Positions 47,741-56,563 of a stretch of 64,000 bases of DNA are shown here, one piece after another. A program made the translations under genes and the position numbers. Below the pieces are notes generated by a model, which saw only the letters and a list, made by a program, of their open reading frames with translations, ran no database searches and had not been told where the DNA came from. Each line of letters begins with the position of its first letter. The first letter of the stretch is position 1. Source of the stretch: Rhodoferax sp. OV413 (GTDB lineage: Bacteria; Pseudomonadota; Gammaproteobacteria; Burkholderiales; Burkholderiaceae_C); NCBI RefSeq assembly GCF_900104385.1, contig NZ_FNJA01000002.1, positions 744,001-808,000 on the forward strand, in the 5' to 3' direction.

Positions 47741-47866
47741 ATGTTTACAAAAATACTGATCGCCAACCGCGGTGACCAGTGGCCCTGCCGCGCAGCAGCG
47801 AAGCTACATTGCCTGGCACACGCAGTGTGTGCAGGCGAACTCACCGCGAAGGAAACCCATGTTTGA
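47741..47866 (+). pseudogene. Decayed copy of the 5' end of the carboxylase alpha gene; 41-codon mini-ORF
   Basis: The reading frame starts MFTKILIANRGDQWPCRAAA, against MFDKILIANRGEIACRVAA of the real gene that begins 118 bases downstream. CTGGAGACCTGG before its ATG is a good ribosome site. After about 20 codons the similarity ends, and the frame runs on to a TGA (47864-47866) that overlaps the start of the intact gene. It is a truncated duplicate that may now serve as a translated leader. Confidence 0.7.
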
Positions 47867-49865
47867 CAAAATCCTGATCGCCAATCGCGGTGAGATCGCC
47901 TGCCGCGTGGCCGCCACCTGTGCGCGGCTAGCTATTAAAACCGTAGCGGTGTATTCAGATGCGGATGCCGGCGCGGCCCACGTCGGCGCCTGCGACGAGG
48001 CAGTGCATATCGGTGGCAGTGCGCCCAAGGACAGCTATCTGCTTGGTGAGCGCATCATCCAGGCTGCGCTGGATACCGGGGCGCAGGCCATCCACCCCGG
48101 ATACGGCTTTCTCAGCGAGAACGCGGGCTTTGCCCAGGCCTGTGCCGATGCCGGTCTGGTCTTCATCGGCCCGCCGGCCGCCGCCATCCAGGCCATGGGT
48201 TTGAAGGCCGAATCCAAGCAGCTGATGGCGCGCGCCGGCGTGCCCCTGGTTCCCGGCTACCACGGCGCCGACCAGGACCCGGCGCTGCTGCAGCGCGAAG
48301 CCGATGCCATCGGCTACCCGGTGCTGATCAAGGCCAGCGCCGGCGGGGGCGGCAAGGGCATGCGGGTGGTCGACAGCGCGCCGGACTTTGCGGCGGCCCT
48401 GGCCAGTTGCCAGCGCGAAGCCAGCAGCAGTTTTGGCAACACCGCCGTGCTGGTGGAGAAGTACGTGCAGCGCCCGCGGCATATCGAGGTTCAGGTATTT
48501 GGCGACAGCCACGGCAACGTGGTGCATTTGTTCGAGCGCGATTGCTCGGTGCAGCGCCGGCACCAGAAGGTGCTGGAAGAAGCGCCCGCGCCTGGCATGA
48601 CCGAGGCTCTGCGCCAGCAGATGGGTGCGGCCGCGGTGGCGGCAGCGCGCGCCGTGCACTACGTGGGCGCGGGCACGGTGGAGTTCATCGTCGAGCAAGA
48701 CGATGCCGGCCGGATGGACTTTTTCTTCATGGAGATGAACACCCGGCTTCAGGTCGAGCACCCGGTGACCGAGGCCATCACCGGGCTGGACCTGGTGGAG
48801 TGGCAGCTGCGCGTCGCAGCGGGCGAGCCCTTGCCGCTGGCGCAGAGCGATCTGCAGATCACCGGCCACGCGATCGAGGCCCGCATCTGCGCCGAGACGC
48901 CCGACCAGCAGTTCCTGCCGGCCACCGGCAGCTTGCAGGTGTTCGCGCTGCCCGCGCATGTGGCGTTCACCCGCGGCGCGGTGCGGGTGGACACGGGTGT
49001 GCGCGCGGGCGATGTGGTCTCACCGTTCTACGACCCGATGCTGGCCAAGCTCATCGTCCACGGCGCCACCCGCGCCCAGGCGCTGGCGCGTATGGACCAG
49101 GCTTTGTCGCAGCTGCATGCGGTGGGCGTGGCGACCAATGTGCAGTTCCTGCGCCATGTGCTGCAGAGCCCGTCGTTCGCCCAGGCGCAGCTGGACACGG
49201 CGCTGATCGGCCGCGAGTCGGCCGTGCTGTTCCAGCAGGAGCGGGTCGGCCTGCCGCTTGCGGTAGCGGCCTGCGTGGCGCAAACGCTGCGTGCTGAGGC
49301 GGCGCTGCAAACCGCCGACCCGTTCAGCCGCCGTGATGGCTGGCGCGCCTATGGCGAGCTGGTGCGCCGGTTCGCCTTCGAGTTCCATGGCGAGGCGGTG
49401 GAGGCCAACCTGCGCTACCTGCACGACGGCCTGCTGCAGCTGGCAGTGGGCGACACGACGGGCCCGCTGCAGTGGGAAGCTAGCGGGGAGGGCGCCGACG
49501 GCATGGTGCTGCAGTTCGCCGGCCAGCGCCAGACCGTTGATTTTTATCAAAATGGGCCGGTAGCGCATATACACACTGCGCAAGGTGCTACACAAATAAT
49601 AGTAATTAACCCGTTTGCCCAGGCCACTGCGGTACACGCCACGGCCGGGCGTTTGACCGCGCCTATGCCGGGCCGGCTGGTGGCGTTTGCGGTGCAGGTG
49701 GGGGCGACCGTCACCCAGGGCCAGCCGCTGGCGGTGATGGAGGCCATGAAGATGGAGCACACGATCGCCGCACCGGGCGACGGCATCGTCGCCGAGCTGC
49801 TGTTCGCCCCGGGCGACCAGGTGGCCGAAGGGGCCGAGCTGCTGCGTCTGGAAGCCAATGCCTGA
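47859..49865 (+). CDS. mccA: Methylcrotonyl-CoA carboxylase alpha subunit (biotin carboxylase and carrier)
   Basis: Carboxylates biotin with ATP and bicarbonate for the beta subunit; 668 residues. The biotin carboxylase domain shows IANRGEIACRV, HPGYGFLSEN, IKASAGGGGKGM, EMNTRLQVEHPVTE and EARICAE. A middle coupling domain follows. The C-terminal biotinyl domain carries EAMKMEH with biotinylated K631. Residues about 561-583 (FYQNGPVAHIHTAQGATQII) come from an AT-rich repeat-like stretch. ATG 47859 follows GAAGGAAACCC. Leucine catabolism, with the beta subunit and HMG-CoA lyase nearby. Confidence 0.95.
   Translation: MFDKILIANRGEIACRVAATCARLAIKTVAVYSDADAGAAHVGACDEAVHIGGSAPKDSYLLGERIIQAALDTGAQAIHPGYGFLSENAGFAQACADAGLVFIGPPAAAIQAMGLKAESKQLMARAGVPLVPGYHGADQDPALLQREADAIGYPVLIKASAGGGGKGMRVVDSAPDFAAALASCQREASSSFGNTAVLVEKYVQRPRHIEVQVFGDSHGNVVHLFERDCSVQRRHQKVLEEAPAPGMTEALRQQMGAAAVAAARAVHYVGAGTVEFIVEQDDAGRMDFFFMEMNTRLQVEHPVTEAITGLDLVEWQLRVAAGEPLPLAQSDLQITGHAIEARICAETPDQQFLPATGSLQVFALPAHVAFTRGAVRVDTGVRAGDVVSPFYDPMLAKLIVHGATRAQALARMDQALSQLHAVGVATNVQFLRHVLQSPSFAQAQLDTALIGRESAVLFQQERVGLPLAVAACVAQTLRAEAALQTADPFSRRDGWRAYGELVRRFAFEFHGEAVEANLRYLHDGLLQLAVGDTTGPLQWEASGEGADGMVLQFAGQRQTVDFYQNGPVAHIHTAQGATQIIVINPFAQATAVHATAGRLTAPMPGRLVAFAVQVGATVTQGQPLAVMEAMKMEHTIAAPGDGIVAELLFAPGDQVAEGAELLRLEANA
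49540..49605 (-). repeat. Family A repeat captured in frame inside mccA
   Basis: TTTTTATCAAAATGGGCCGG, TAGCGCATATACACACTGCG, CAAGGTGCTACACAAATAAT closely follows a reversed family A repeat (GGCCTCTAGCGCATAT ... TGCGCAAGCAGCTA...AATAAT). It is in frame and gives a 22-residue insert in the domain between biotin carboxylase and biotin carrier. Confidence 0.65.
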
Positions 49866-49927
49866 GCGCCAGCGCGGCCTGGCGCACTGCGGACACAATA
49901 GAAAGACCTGAAACAAGAGGACATCGG

Positions 49928-50848
49928 ATGCGGATCGCGTTGTACGGGGCGGACGGCCCCGCGGAATTCTGGACAGACGGTTTGCGCGCCCTGTGGCCAC
50001 AGGCCGAGGTGGCGCACTGGGCGCCGGGCAGCCCGCCGGCCGACTACGCGGTGGTGTGGGCGCCGCCGCAGGCCTTCTTCGACGAACAGCCGGGCCTGAA
50101 AGCCGTGTTCAACCTGGGCGCGGGCGTCGACGCCTTGCTCAAGCTGCGCATTCCGCCGCAGACCCAGCTGGTGCGGCTGGACGACGCCGGTATGGCGGTG
50201 CAGATGGCCGAGTACGTGTGCCATGCGCTGATCCGGCATTTCCGGGCGCTGGACGCCTACGAGGCCGACACCCACGCAGGCCGGTGGGCGCAGCGGCCTA
50301 CGCGGGCACGGGCCGATTTTCCGGTCGGCATTCTGGGCGCCGGCGTGCTCGGGCAGCGGGTGGCGCAGGCGCTGCGTGGCTTCGACTTCCCGGTCAACGT
50401 CTGGAGCCGCCAGCCCAAGCAGCTGGACGGCGTGCGCGGCTTTGCGGGGGCTGCGCAGCTGGACGATTTTCTGGCCGCATCCAAGGGGCTGGTGTGCCTA
50501 CTGCCGCTGACTGTGGATACCGAGAACATCCTGAACCGGCGCAGCCTGTCGCGGCTGCAGCCCGGCGGCTACCTGGTCAACGTGGCGCGCGGCGCGCATC
50601 TGGTCGAGGCCGATCTGCTGGCGCTGCTGGACAGCGGCCACCTAGCCGGCGCCACGCTGGACGTGTTCCGCAACGAGCCGTTGCCGGCCGCACACCCGTT
50701 CTGGGCGCATCCCAAGATCAGCATCACCCCGCATACCTCGGCCCGCACGTTGCGCGAAGAAAGCCTGGCGCAGATCGCCGGCAAGCTGCAAGCGCTGCTG
50801 CAAGGCCAGCCGGTGGCGGGCATGGTGGAACGCGAAAGAGGTTATTGA
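49928..50848 (+). CDS. ghrA: Glyoxylate/hydroxypyruvate reductase A
   Basis: A 306-residue D-2-hydroxyacid dehydrogenase reducing glyoxylate or hydroxypyruvate with NADPH. The nucleotide motif is VGILGAGVLGQRVAQAL with R in WSRQPK. Catalytic R is in NVARGAHLVEADL, E in DVFRNEPLP, and H in ITPHTSA. Length and motifs fit GhrA. It sits between the carboxylase alpha gene and HMG-CoA lyase, directly abutting the latter, so it is carried in the leucine operon. A role there is not obvious. Confidence 0.92.
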   Translation: MRIALYGADGPAEFWTDGLRALWPQAEVAHWAPGSPPADYAVVWAPPQAFFDEQPGLKAVFNLGAGVDALLKLRIPPQTQLVRLDDAGMAVQMAEYVCHALIRHFRALDAYEADTHAGRWAQRPTRARADFPVGILGAGVLGQRVAQALRGFDFPVNVWSRQPKQLDGVRGFAGAAQLDDFLAASKGLVCLLPLTVDTENILNRRSLSRLQPGGYLVNVARGAHLVEADLLALLDSGHLAGATLDVFRNEPLPAAHPFWAHPKISITPHTSARTLREESLAQIAGKLQALLQGQPVAGMVERERGY

Positions 50849-51757
50849 ATGGCACTCCCCACCCAGGTCAAACTCGTCGATGTAGGCCCGCGCGACGGCC
50901 TGCAGAATGAAAAGCAGATGGTGCCCGCCGCCGTCAAGATCGAGCTGGTGCAGCGTCTGCAGTTGGCTGGCCTGAAGGAGATCGAGGTCACCAGCTTTGT
51001 CTCGCCCAAGTGGGTGCCCCAGATGGCCGACAACGCCGAGGTGATGGCCGGCATTGCGCGCCAGCCTGGCGTGCGCTATTCGGTGCTGGTGCCGAACCAG
51101 CAGGGCTTCGAGGCGGCGCAGAAGACGCAGCCGGACGAGATCGTGGTTTTCGCCGCGGCCAGCGAGGCCTTCAGCCAGCGCAACATCAATTGCAGCATCG
51201 CCGAGAGCATTGAACGCTTCCGCCCGGTAGTAGCGGCGGCGCGCGCGCAGAACATTTATGTGCGCGGCGCCATCTCTTGCGCTGTCGGCTGCCCCTACGA
51301 GGGCGAGATTGCGCCGGAGCGCGTCGCCATGGTGGCGCGGCTGATGCGCGAGATCGGCGTGCAGCATGTGGGCGTGGCCGACACCATAGGCGTAGGCACG
51401 CCGCTGAAGGTGCAGCGCGCGCTGGAGGCGGCTTTGCAGCATTACGGCATCGATGAAATTTCCGGCCACTTCCACGACACCTATGGCCAGGCGCTGGCGA
51501 ACACGCTGGCCGCGCTGCAGCTCGGCGTCTGGCAGTTCGACGCTTCGGTGGCCGGCCTCGGTGGCTGCCCGTATGCCAAGGGCGCAACCGGCAATGTGGC
51601 GACCGAAGACGTGGTCTACCTGTTGCATGGCATGGGCATAGACACCGGCATCGACTTGGAGCTGCTGGTCGATGCGGGCCAGTTCATCAGCGACTATCTG
51701 GGTAGAAAATCCAACTCTCGCGCCGCCACGGCGCTCTGGACCAAGAGGTTGAACTGA
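50849..51757 (+). CDS. mvaB: Hydroxymethylglutaryl-CoA lyase
   Basis: Splits HMG-CoA to acetyl-CoA and acetoacetate, the last step of leucine degradation. The 302-residue TIM-barrel protein begins VKLVDVGPRDGLQNEKQMVP, the conserved active-site block. It has the metal-binding HFHDTYGQA and the catalytic-cysteine loop GLGGCPYAKGATGNVATED. It starts right after the ghrA stop, and the next gene overlaps its stop by one base. Confidence 0.97.
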   Translation: MALPTQVKLVDVGPRDGLQNEKQMVPAAVKIELVQRLQLAGLKEIEVTSFVSPKWVPQMADNAEVMAGIARQPGVRYSVLVPNQQGFEAAQKTQPDEIVVFAAASEAFSQRNINCSIAESIERFRPVVAAARAQNIYVRGAISCAVGCPYEGEIAPERVAMVARLMREIGVQHVGVADTIGVGTPLKVQRALEAALQHYGIDEISGHFHDTYGQALANTLAALQLGVWQFDASVAGLGGCPYAKGATGNVATEDVVYLLHGMGIDTGIDLELLVDAGQFISDYLGRKSNSRAATALWTKRLN

Positions 51758-52257
51758 TGTGTGGAGCTGAATTGAAATCGCTGCCCGACGGCGTGCAGCG
51801 CGTAGTGGCTGCCTTGCAGGCCAGCGGCCACGCGCAGCTGCCGCGCATGCTGGAAGACGCGGCGCGCACCGCCCAGCAGGCGGCCGATGCGCTGGGCATC
51901 GTGGTCGGGCAGATTGCCAAGAGCATCATCTTTCGCCGGCTGTCGGACGACGCGGCGGTGTTGGTCGTGACCTCGGGCGACCGACGCGTCGACGAGCACA
52001 AGGTGGCGGCGCTGGTCGGCCCGGTGGGGCGGGCGGACGCGGCCTTCGTCAAGGCTCGCACCGGCTTCACCATTGGCGGCGTGGCGCCGGTGGCGCATGC
52101 GCATCCGCCGGTGACCTTGATAGACCGCGAGCTGTTCCGCTTTGCCGAGATATGGGCCGCGGCCGGCCACCCGCATGCGGTGTTCGCGCTGGCGCCGCAG
52201 GACCTGGAGCGACTCACCGGCGCGCCGGTGGCCGACGTGGTGCTGGCTGCGGCTTGA
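51757..52257 (+). CDS. YbaK/EbsC family aminoacyl-tRNA deacylase-like protein
   Basis: A 166-residue protein of the YbaK/ProX editing family. It contains IVVGQIAKSIIFR with the conserved lysine, VTSGDRRVDEHKVAAL, and FTIGGVAPVAHAHP, matching the family GxxPxG-like loop. Family members hydrolyse mischarged aminoacyl-tRNA such as Cys-tRNA-Pro. Its ATG overlaps the HMG-CoA lyase stop (TGATG), so it is the distal gene of the same operon, probably by convenience rather than pathway. Confidence 0.88.
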   Translation: MCGAELKSLPDGVQRVVAALQASGHAQLPRMLEDAARTAQQAADALGIVVGQIAKSIIFRRLSDDAAVLVVTSGDRRVDEHKVAALVGPVGRADAAFVKARTGFTIGGVAPVAHAHPPVTLIDRELFRFAEIWAAAGHPHAVFALAPQDLERLTGAPVADVVLAAA

Positions 52258-52261
52258 GTAC

Positions 52262-52312
52262 TATGGATTTGATAGCTGCTGGCGCAGGTGCTGAGAGCGC
52301 TAGAGGCCTAAA
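52262..52312 (+). repeat. Interspersed repeat, family A (supplies a start codon)
   Basis: TATGGATTTGATAGCTGCTG, GCGCAGGTGCTGAGAGCGC, TAGAGGCCTAAAT: a clear copy right after the YbaK gene. The ATG at its left end opens the DUF1289 frame. Confidence 0.85.
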
Positions 52313-52481
52313 TAGTGCCGAAGTGGCGTCGCCCTGCATAGCGGTCTGCCAAATGGATGCAGCCGGTGTTTTCTGCACCGGCTGCTGGCGGACTCTGGAC
52401 GAGATCGCGGCCTGGAGCCGCCTGGACGCGCCCGCGAAGCGGGCGGTCTGGCAGGCCATCGCCGAACGTGCTTTGGCTTAG
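52263..52481 (+). CDS. DUF1289 family protein
   Basis: A 72-residue protein. The conserved part, [19 protein letters not shown], followed by [13 protein letters not shown], is the DUF1289 zinc-ribbon-like domain with four cysteines. The first 18 or so residues ([16 protein letters not shown]) are encoded by a family A repeat, so the ancestral start was probably nearer SPC. The gene ends four bases inside the convergent actP gene. Its function is not known. Confidence 0.82.
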   Translation: MDLIAAGAGAESARGLNSAEVASPCIAVCQMDAAGVFCTGCWRTLDEIAAWSRLDAPAKRAVWQAIAERALA

Positions 52482-54205
52482 TGGCCCGAAGCGCCCGAGG
52501 CGCCAAAGCCGGTTTCCGAACGCACCTGCTGGGTCTTGAACGCATCGCGTTCCTTGGCGGCTTGCGGGCTGCGGTCGAGTACCGAGAACAGCCAGATGCC
52601 GATAAAGCCGATGCTCATGGAGAACAGCGCGGGCGAGGTGTAGGGGAACCAGGCCGAGCCCTTGGGGTAGCCCAGGGTGGCTTCCCACACCGACGGTGAC
52701 ACGACGGTCAGGCCTACCGACGAGATCAGTCCCATGAAGCCGCCGATCACCGCGCCGCGGGTGGTGCAGTCCTTCCACAGTACCGACATGAACAGCACCG
52801 GGAAGTTGGCAGAGGCTGCAATCGCGAAGGCCAGCGACACCATGAAGGCGATGTTCTGCTTCTCGAACGCAATGCCCAGCAACACCGCGATGATGCCCAG
52901 TACCACCGTGGTGATACGCGAGACCTTGAGCTCGGAGGCGCTGTCGGCCTTGCCCTTCTTGAACACCGTGGCGTACAGGTCGTGCGACACCGCAGAGGCG
53001 CCCGACAGTGTCAGCCCCGCCACCACCGCCAGGATGGTGGCAAAGGCCACGGCCGAGATGAAGCCGAAGAAGATGTTGCCGCCCACGGCCTTGGCCACCA
53101 GCACGGCTGCCATATTGCTGGAGCCACCGCCGCCCTTGATCACGCCTTTGATGGTGTCGGCGAACTCGGGATTCGTCAGCACCAGGGTGATGGCGCCAAA
53201 GCCGATGATGAAGATCAGCAGGTAGAAGTAGCCGATCCAGGTGGTGGCCCAGAGCACGGATTTACGCGCTTCCTTGGCATTCGGCACGGTGAAGAAGCGC
53301 ATCAGAATGTGGGGCAGGCCGGCGGTACCGAACATCAGCGCCATGCCAAAGGAGATGGCCGAGATCGGGTCCTTCACAAAGCCACCGGGGCCCATGATGG
53401 CCAGACCGATCTTGGCGGCTTCTTCTGGCAGCTTGCCGTCGTTGGCGGCGATCTGCGTCTTCACTTCCACGGCCTTGGCAAACAGCGCTTCGGGGCTGAA
53501 GCCGAACTGCGCGAGTACGGCGATGGCCATGAAGGTCACACCGGCCAGCAGCAGGCAGGCCTTGATGATCTGCACCCAGGTGGTGGCCGTCATGCCGCCG
53601 AACAGCACGTAAATCATCATCAGCGCACCCACGATCACCACCGCCAGCCAGTAGTCCAGGCCGAACAGCAGCTTGATCAGTGCACCCGCACCCACCATCT
53701 GGGCGATCAGGTAGAACGCCACCACCACCAGCGTACCCGAGGCCGCGAACATGCGGATCGGCGTCTGCTGGAAGCGGTAGGCCGCCACGTCGGCAAAGGT
53801 GAACTTGCCCAGGTTGCGCAGGCGCTCGGCCATCAGAAAGGTGATGACCGGCCAGCCGACCAGGAAGCCGATGGAGTAGATCAGGCCGTCATAGCCGGAT
53901 GCCATTACGGCCGCAGAAATGCCCAGGAAGGAGGCCGCCGACATGTAGTCGCCCGCAATCGCCAAGCCATTCTGGAAGCCGGTGATGCCGCCACCGCCGG
54001 TGTAGAAGTCCGATGCGGATTTGGTTTTGGCCGCCGCCCATTTGGTAATGAACAAGGTGCCCACTACGAAGATACCGAACATGCTGATGGCGACCCAGTT
54101 GGTGGGTTGCTTGTCGACCTGGCCCAGGTCGGCGCCGGCTGCGCATACGGCGCCCGCGGCGGCCAGAAGCGCCCAGGCTGCCAGCGCTTTGAAGATGGTT
54201 TTCAT
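52478..54205 (-). CDS. actP: Cation/acetate symporter ActP
   Basis: A sodium/solute symporter of 575 residues that takes up acetate and related short acids. It has an N-terminal signal-like segment ([20 protein letters not shown]). Thirteen or so spans follow, with [35 protein letters not shown] and [16 protein letters not shown] as family blocks. It shares ATGA with the upstream DUF485 gene, the standard pair. Expressed together for growth on acetate. Confidence 0.95.
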   Translation of the reverse strand: MKTIFKALAAWALLAAAGAVCAAGADLGQVDKQPTNWVAISMFGIFVVGTLFITKWAAAKTKSASDFYTGGGGITGFQNGLAIAGDYMSAASFLGISAAVMASGYDGLIYSIGFLVGWPVITFLMAERLRNLGKFTFADVAAYRFQQTPIRMFAASGTLVVVAFYLIAQMVGAGALIKLLFGLDYWLAVVIVGALMMIYVLFGGMTATTWVQIIKACLLLAGVTFMAIAVLAQFGFSPEALFAKAVEVKTQIAANDGKLPEEAAKIGLAIMGPGGFVKDPISAISFGMALMFGTAGLPHILMRFFTVPNAKEARKSVLWATTWIGYFYLLIFIIGFGAITLVLTNPEFADTIKGVIKGGGGSSNMAAVLVAKAVGGNIFFGFISAVAFATILAVVAGLTLSGASAVSHDLYATVFKKGKADSASELKVSRITTVVLGIIAVLLGIAFEKQNIAFMVSLAFAIAASANFPVLFMSVLWKDCTTRGAVIGGFMGLISSVGLTVVSPSVWEATLGYPKGSAWFPYTSPALFSMSIGFIGIWLFSVLDRSPQAAKERDAFKTQQVRSETGFGASGASGH

Positions 54206-54510
54206 TGGGCTGCATCCTTCAGGATTTCGGCGGTCAGGCGGTCGTATTCGCTGTTCGCCCGGCGCACATACAGGCCGGTGATCAGGATGGTGAAAACGAT
54301 CACCCCCAAGCCGATAGGGATGCCGATGGTGGTGACGCCAGCGCCTATGGGCTGGGACAGAAAGGGTTTGTTGAAGGCGATCAGCGCGATGTAGCCGTAG
54401 TACACCAGCATCATCAGCGCGGTCAGCGTCCAGCCGAACGTGCCGCGCTTGCGCCGCAGTTCGTGGTACTTGGGATTGGCCTCTATTCTGGCCACGATCG
54501 GGTCGGTCAT
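54202..54510 (-). CDS. DUF485 membrane protein (ActP partner)
   Basis: A 102-residue protein with two membrane helices: [21 protein letters not shown] and [20 protein letters not shown]. The N-terminal block [11 protein letters not shown] is typical of DUF485. Always found before actP-type symporter genes, and thought to help or tune them. ATG 54510 follows AAGGAGACAACC; the longer frame upstream is rejected. The 291-base gap to the divergent transporter gene holds no other gene. Confidence 0.92.
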   Translation of the reverse strand: MTDPIVARIEANPKYHELRRKRGTFGWTLTALMMLVYYGYIALIAFNKPFLSQPIGAGVTTIGIPIGLGVIVFTILITGLYVRRANSEYDRLTAEILKDAAQ

Positions 54511-54801
54511 GGTTGTCTCCTTGGGTGTGTCAATCGCGCCGCCACCGGATTGGTGGGGTCTTGTTGCAGCAGCGCGAGTGTGGGTAGAGGCGCTGACCAT
54601 GAACTGACGGATCAGCACCGATTCACGGCATACAGGGCAGATCCCGCCGCGTTTACCCATGGCACAAAAATGAGTCCGAGGGTTTGCACTAGGGTTGTAA
54701 GTGTTTGTACGTTTTTGTCAGGAAACGGTCAGCAAGGCTTCCAAGAATGCGCCTCAGGCCACCCTTGAGGAGGCCCTTAACTACATCAGGAGACAAGCAC
54801 C

Positions 54802-56496
54802 ATGGCTACAAGCACTATGGCGACACATGTGGGCGCGGCGCCCAGGCCCATGACGGGCGAGGAAAAGAAGGTCATCTTCGCGTCCTCCCTCGGCACGGTG
54901 TTCGAGTGGTATGACTTTTACCTTTACGGATCGTTGGCCGCCATCATCGCCAAGCAGTTCTTTGGCGGACTCGATCCCACATCGGCCTATATTTTTGCGC
55001 TGCTGGCGTTTGCCGCGGGCTTCTTGGTGCGGCCGTTTGGCGCCATCGTGTTCGGCCGTCTGGGCGACATGATCGGGCGCAAGTACACCTTTCTGGTGAC
55101 CATTCTGATCATGGGTTTGTCGACCTTCGTGGTCGGCTTGCTGCCTACCTATGCCTCCATCGGCATTGCCGCTCCCATCATCCTGGTGGTCCTGCGCATG
55201 CTGCAAGGCCTGGCCCTGGGCGGCGAGTATGGCGGTGCCGCCACCTATGTGGCCGAACACGCGCCGCATGGCAAGCGTGGCGCCTATACGGCCTGGATCC
55301 AGACCACGGCAACGCTGGGCCTGTTCCTGTCGCTGATCGTGATTCTGGGCTGCCGCGAAGCCCTGGGCCCAGAGTTTGATGTCTGGGGTTGGCGCATTCC
55401 GTTCCTGGTGTCTATCGTGCTGCTGGGCGTATCGGTGTGGATCCGTTTGAGCATGAACGAGTCGCCAGCCTTCCAGAAGATGAAGGCCGAGGGCAAGACC
55501 TCCAAGGCGCCGCTGACCGAATCCTTCGGCCAATGGAAGAACCTGAAGGTGGTGATCCTGGCGCTGATCGGTTTGACCGCTGGCCAGGCTGTGGTCTGGT
55601 ACACCGGCCAGTTCTATGCGCTGTTCTTCCTGACCACGATTGCCAAGGTGGACCCCACGACGGCCAATCTGTTCATCGCCGTGGCCCTGGTCATCGGCAC
55701 GCCGTTCTTCATCGTTTTTGGTAGCCTGTCCGACAAGGTGGGCCGCAAGCCCATCATCATGGGTGGCTGCCTGATTGCCGCGCTGACCTACTTCTCGGTG
55801 TTCCCTGCCTTGCTGCAGTACGCCAACCCCGCCCTGGTGGCTGCGCAGAAGTCGGTGCCGGTGGTAATCACCGCCGACCCGGCCCAGTGCTCGTTCCAGG
55901 GCAGCCCGATTGCGCGTGACATCGACTTCACCAGCTCGTGCGACATTGCCAAGCGGACTTTGACGCAGAACTACATCCCCTACACCAACGTGAACGGTGC
56001 AGCGGGTAGCGTGGCCACCATCAAGCTGGGCGACAAGGAAATCCCCTCGGTGACCGGCATCCTGAACGAGAAGCGTGATGCGTTCTCGGCAGAGGGCAAG
56101 AAGTCCATCGACGAGTTCCGCAAGACCGTGGTCGACACCGCCAAGGCCGCGGGCCTGACCACCAAGGCCGACAACGCTGCGATGAACAAGCCCATGGTGC
56201 TGCTGATCCTGGTCTACCTGGTGATCCTGGTAACCATGGTCTACGGTCCCATCGCCGCCATGCTGGTCGAGATGTTCCCAACCCGCATCCGCTACACATC
56301 CATGTCTTTGCCGTACCACATCGGTAACGGCTGGTTCGGCGGCTTGCTGCCCACCACTGCGTTCGCCATGGTGGCGGCGACGGGCGACATCTTCTACGGC
56401 CTCTGGTACCCCGTGGTGGTGGCGGCTGCGACCTTTGTGATCGGCATGCTGTTCATCAAGGAAACCAAGGACGTGGATATCTACGCCAACGACTAA
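54802..56496 (+). CDS. MFS transporter, metabolite:proton symporter (MHS) family
   Basis: A 564-residue major facilitator with the MHS signature: SSLGTVFEWYDFYLYGSLAA, RPFGAIVFGRLGDMIGRKYT and LQGLALGGEYGGAATYVAEH. The family is usually about 430-450 residues. The excess is a 120-130 residue hydrophilic insertion (about residues 340-460, with C363 and C380) after the KVGRKP loop, probably a periplasmic domain. Substrates in the family are organic acids, betaines or shikimate; none can be chosen here. ATCAGGAGACAAGCACC precedes the ATG. Confidence 0.92.
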   Translation: MATSTMATHVGAAPRPMTGEEKKVIFASSLGTVFEWYDFYLYGSLAAIIAKQFFGGLDPTSAYIFALLAFAAGFLVRPFGAIVFGRLGDMIGRKYTFLVTILIMGLSTFVVGLLPTYASIGIAAPIILVVLRMLQGLALGGEYGGAATYVAEHAPHGKRGAYTAWIQTTATLGLFLSLIVILGCREALGPEFDVWGWRIPFLVSIVLLGVSVWIRLSMNESPAFQKMKAEGKTSKAPLTESFGQWKNLKVVILALIGLTAGQAVVWYTGQFYALFFLTTIAKVDPTTANLFIAVALVIGTPFFIVFGSLSDKVGRKPIIMGGCLIAALTYFSVFPALLQYANPALVAAQKSVPVVITADPAQCSFQGSPIARDIDFTSSCDIAKRTLTQNYIPYTNVNGAAGSVATIKLGDKEIPSVTGILNEKRDAFSAEGKKSIDEFRKTVVDTAKAAGLTTKADNAAMNKPMVLLILVYLVILVTMVYGPIAAMLVEMFPTRIRYTSMSLPYHIGNGWFGGLLPTTAFAMVAATGDIFYGLWYPVVVAAATFVIGMLFIKETKDVDIYAND

Positions 56497-56530
56497 GCTG
56501 TGTGTCCTGGGTTGCGGCCCAGGCTCTCAA

Positions 56531-56555
56531 AGCCCTCCAGCCGGAGGGCTTTTTT
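56531..56555 (+). terminator. Rho-independent terminator after the MFS gene
   Basis: AGCCCTCC and GGAGGGCT pair around AGCC, followed by TTTTTTG. It lies 34 bases after the stop and before the convergent adhP end. Confidence 0.92.
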
Positions 56556-56563
56556 GTTGGGGC

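Noticed and set aside
47926-47952. CTAGCTATTAAAACCGTAGC in mccA as a captured repeat
   Set aside because: It matches only a few bases of the repeat, and the encoded LAIKTVAVYSDAD is the normal biotin carboxylase sequence.
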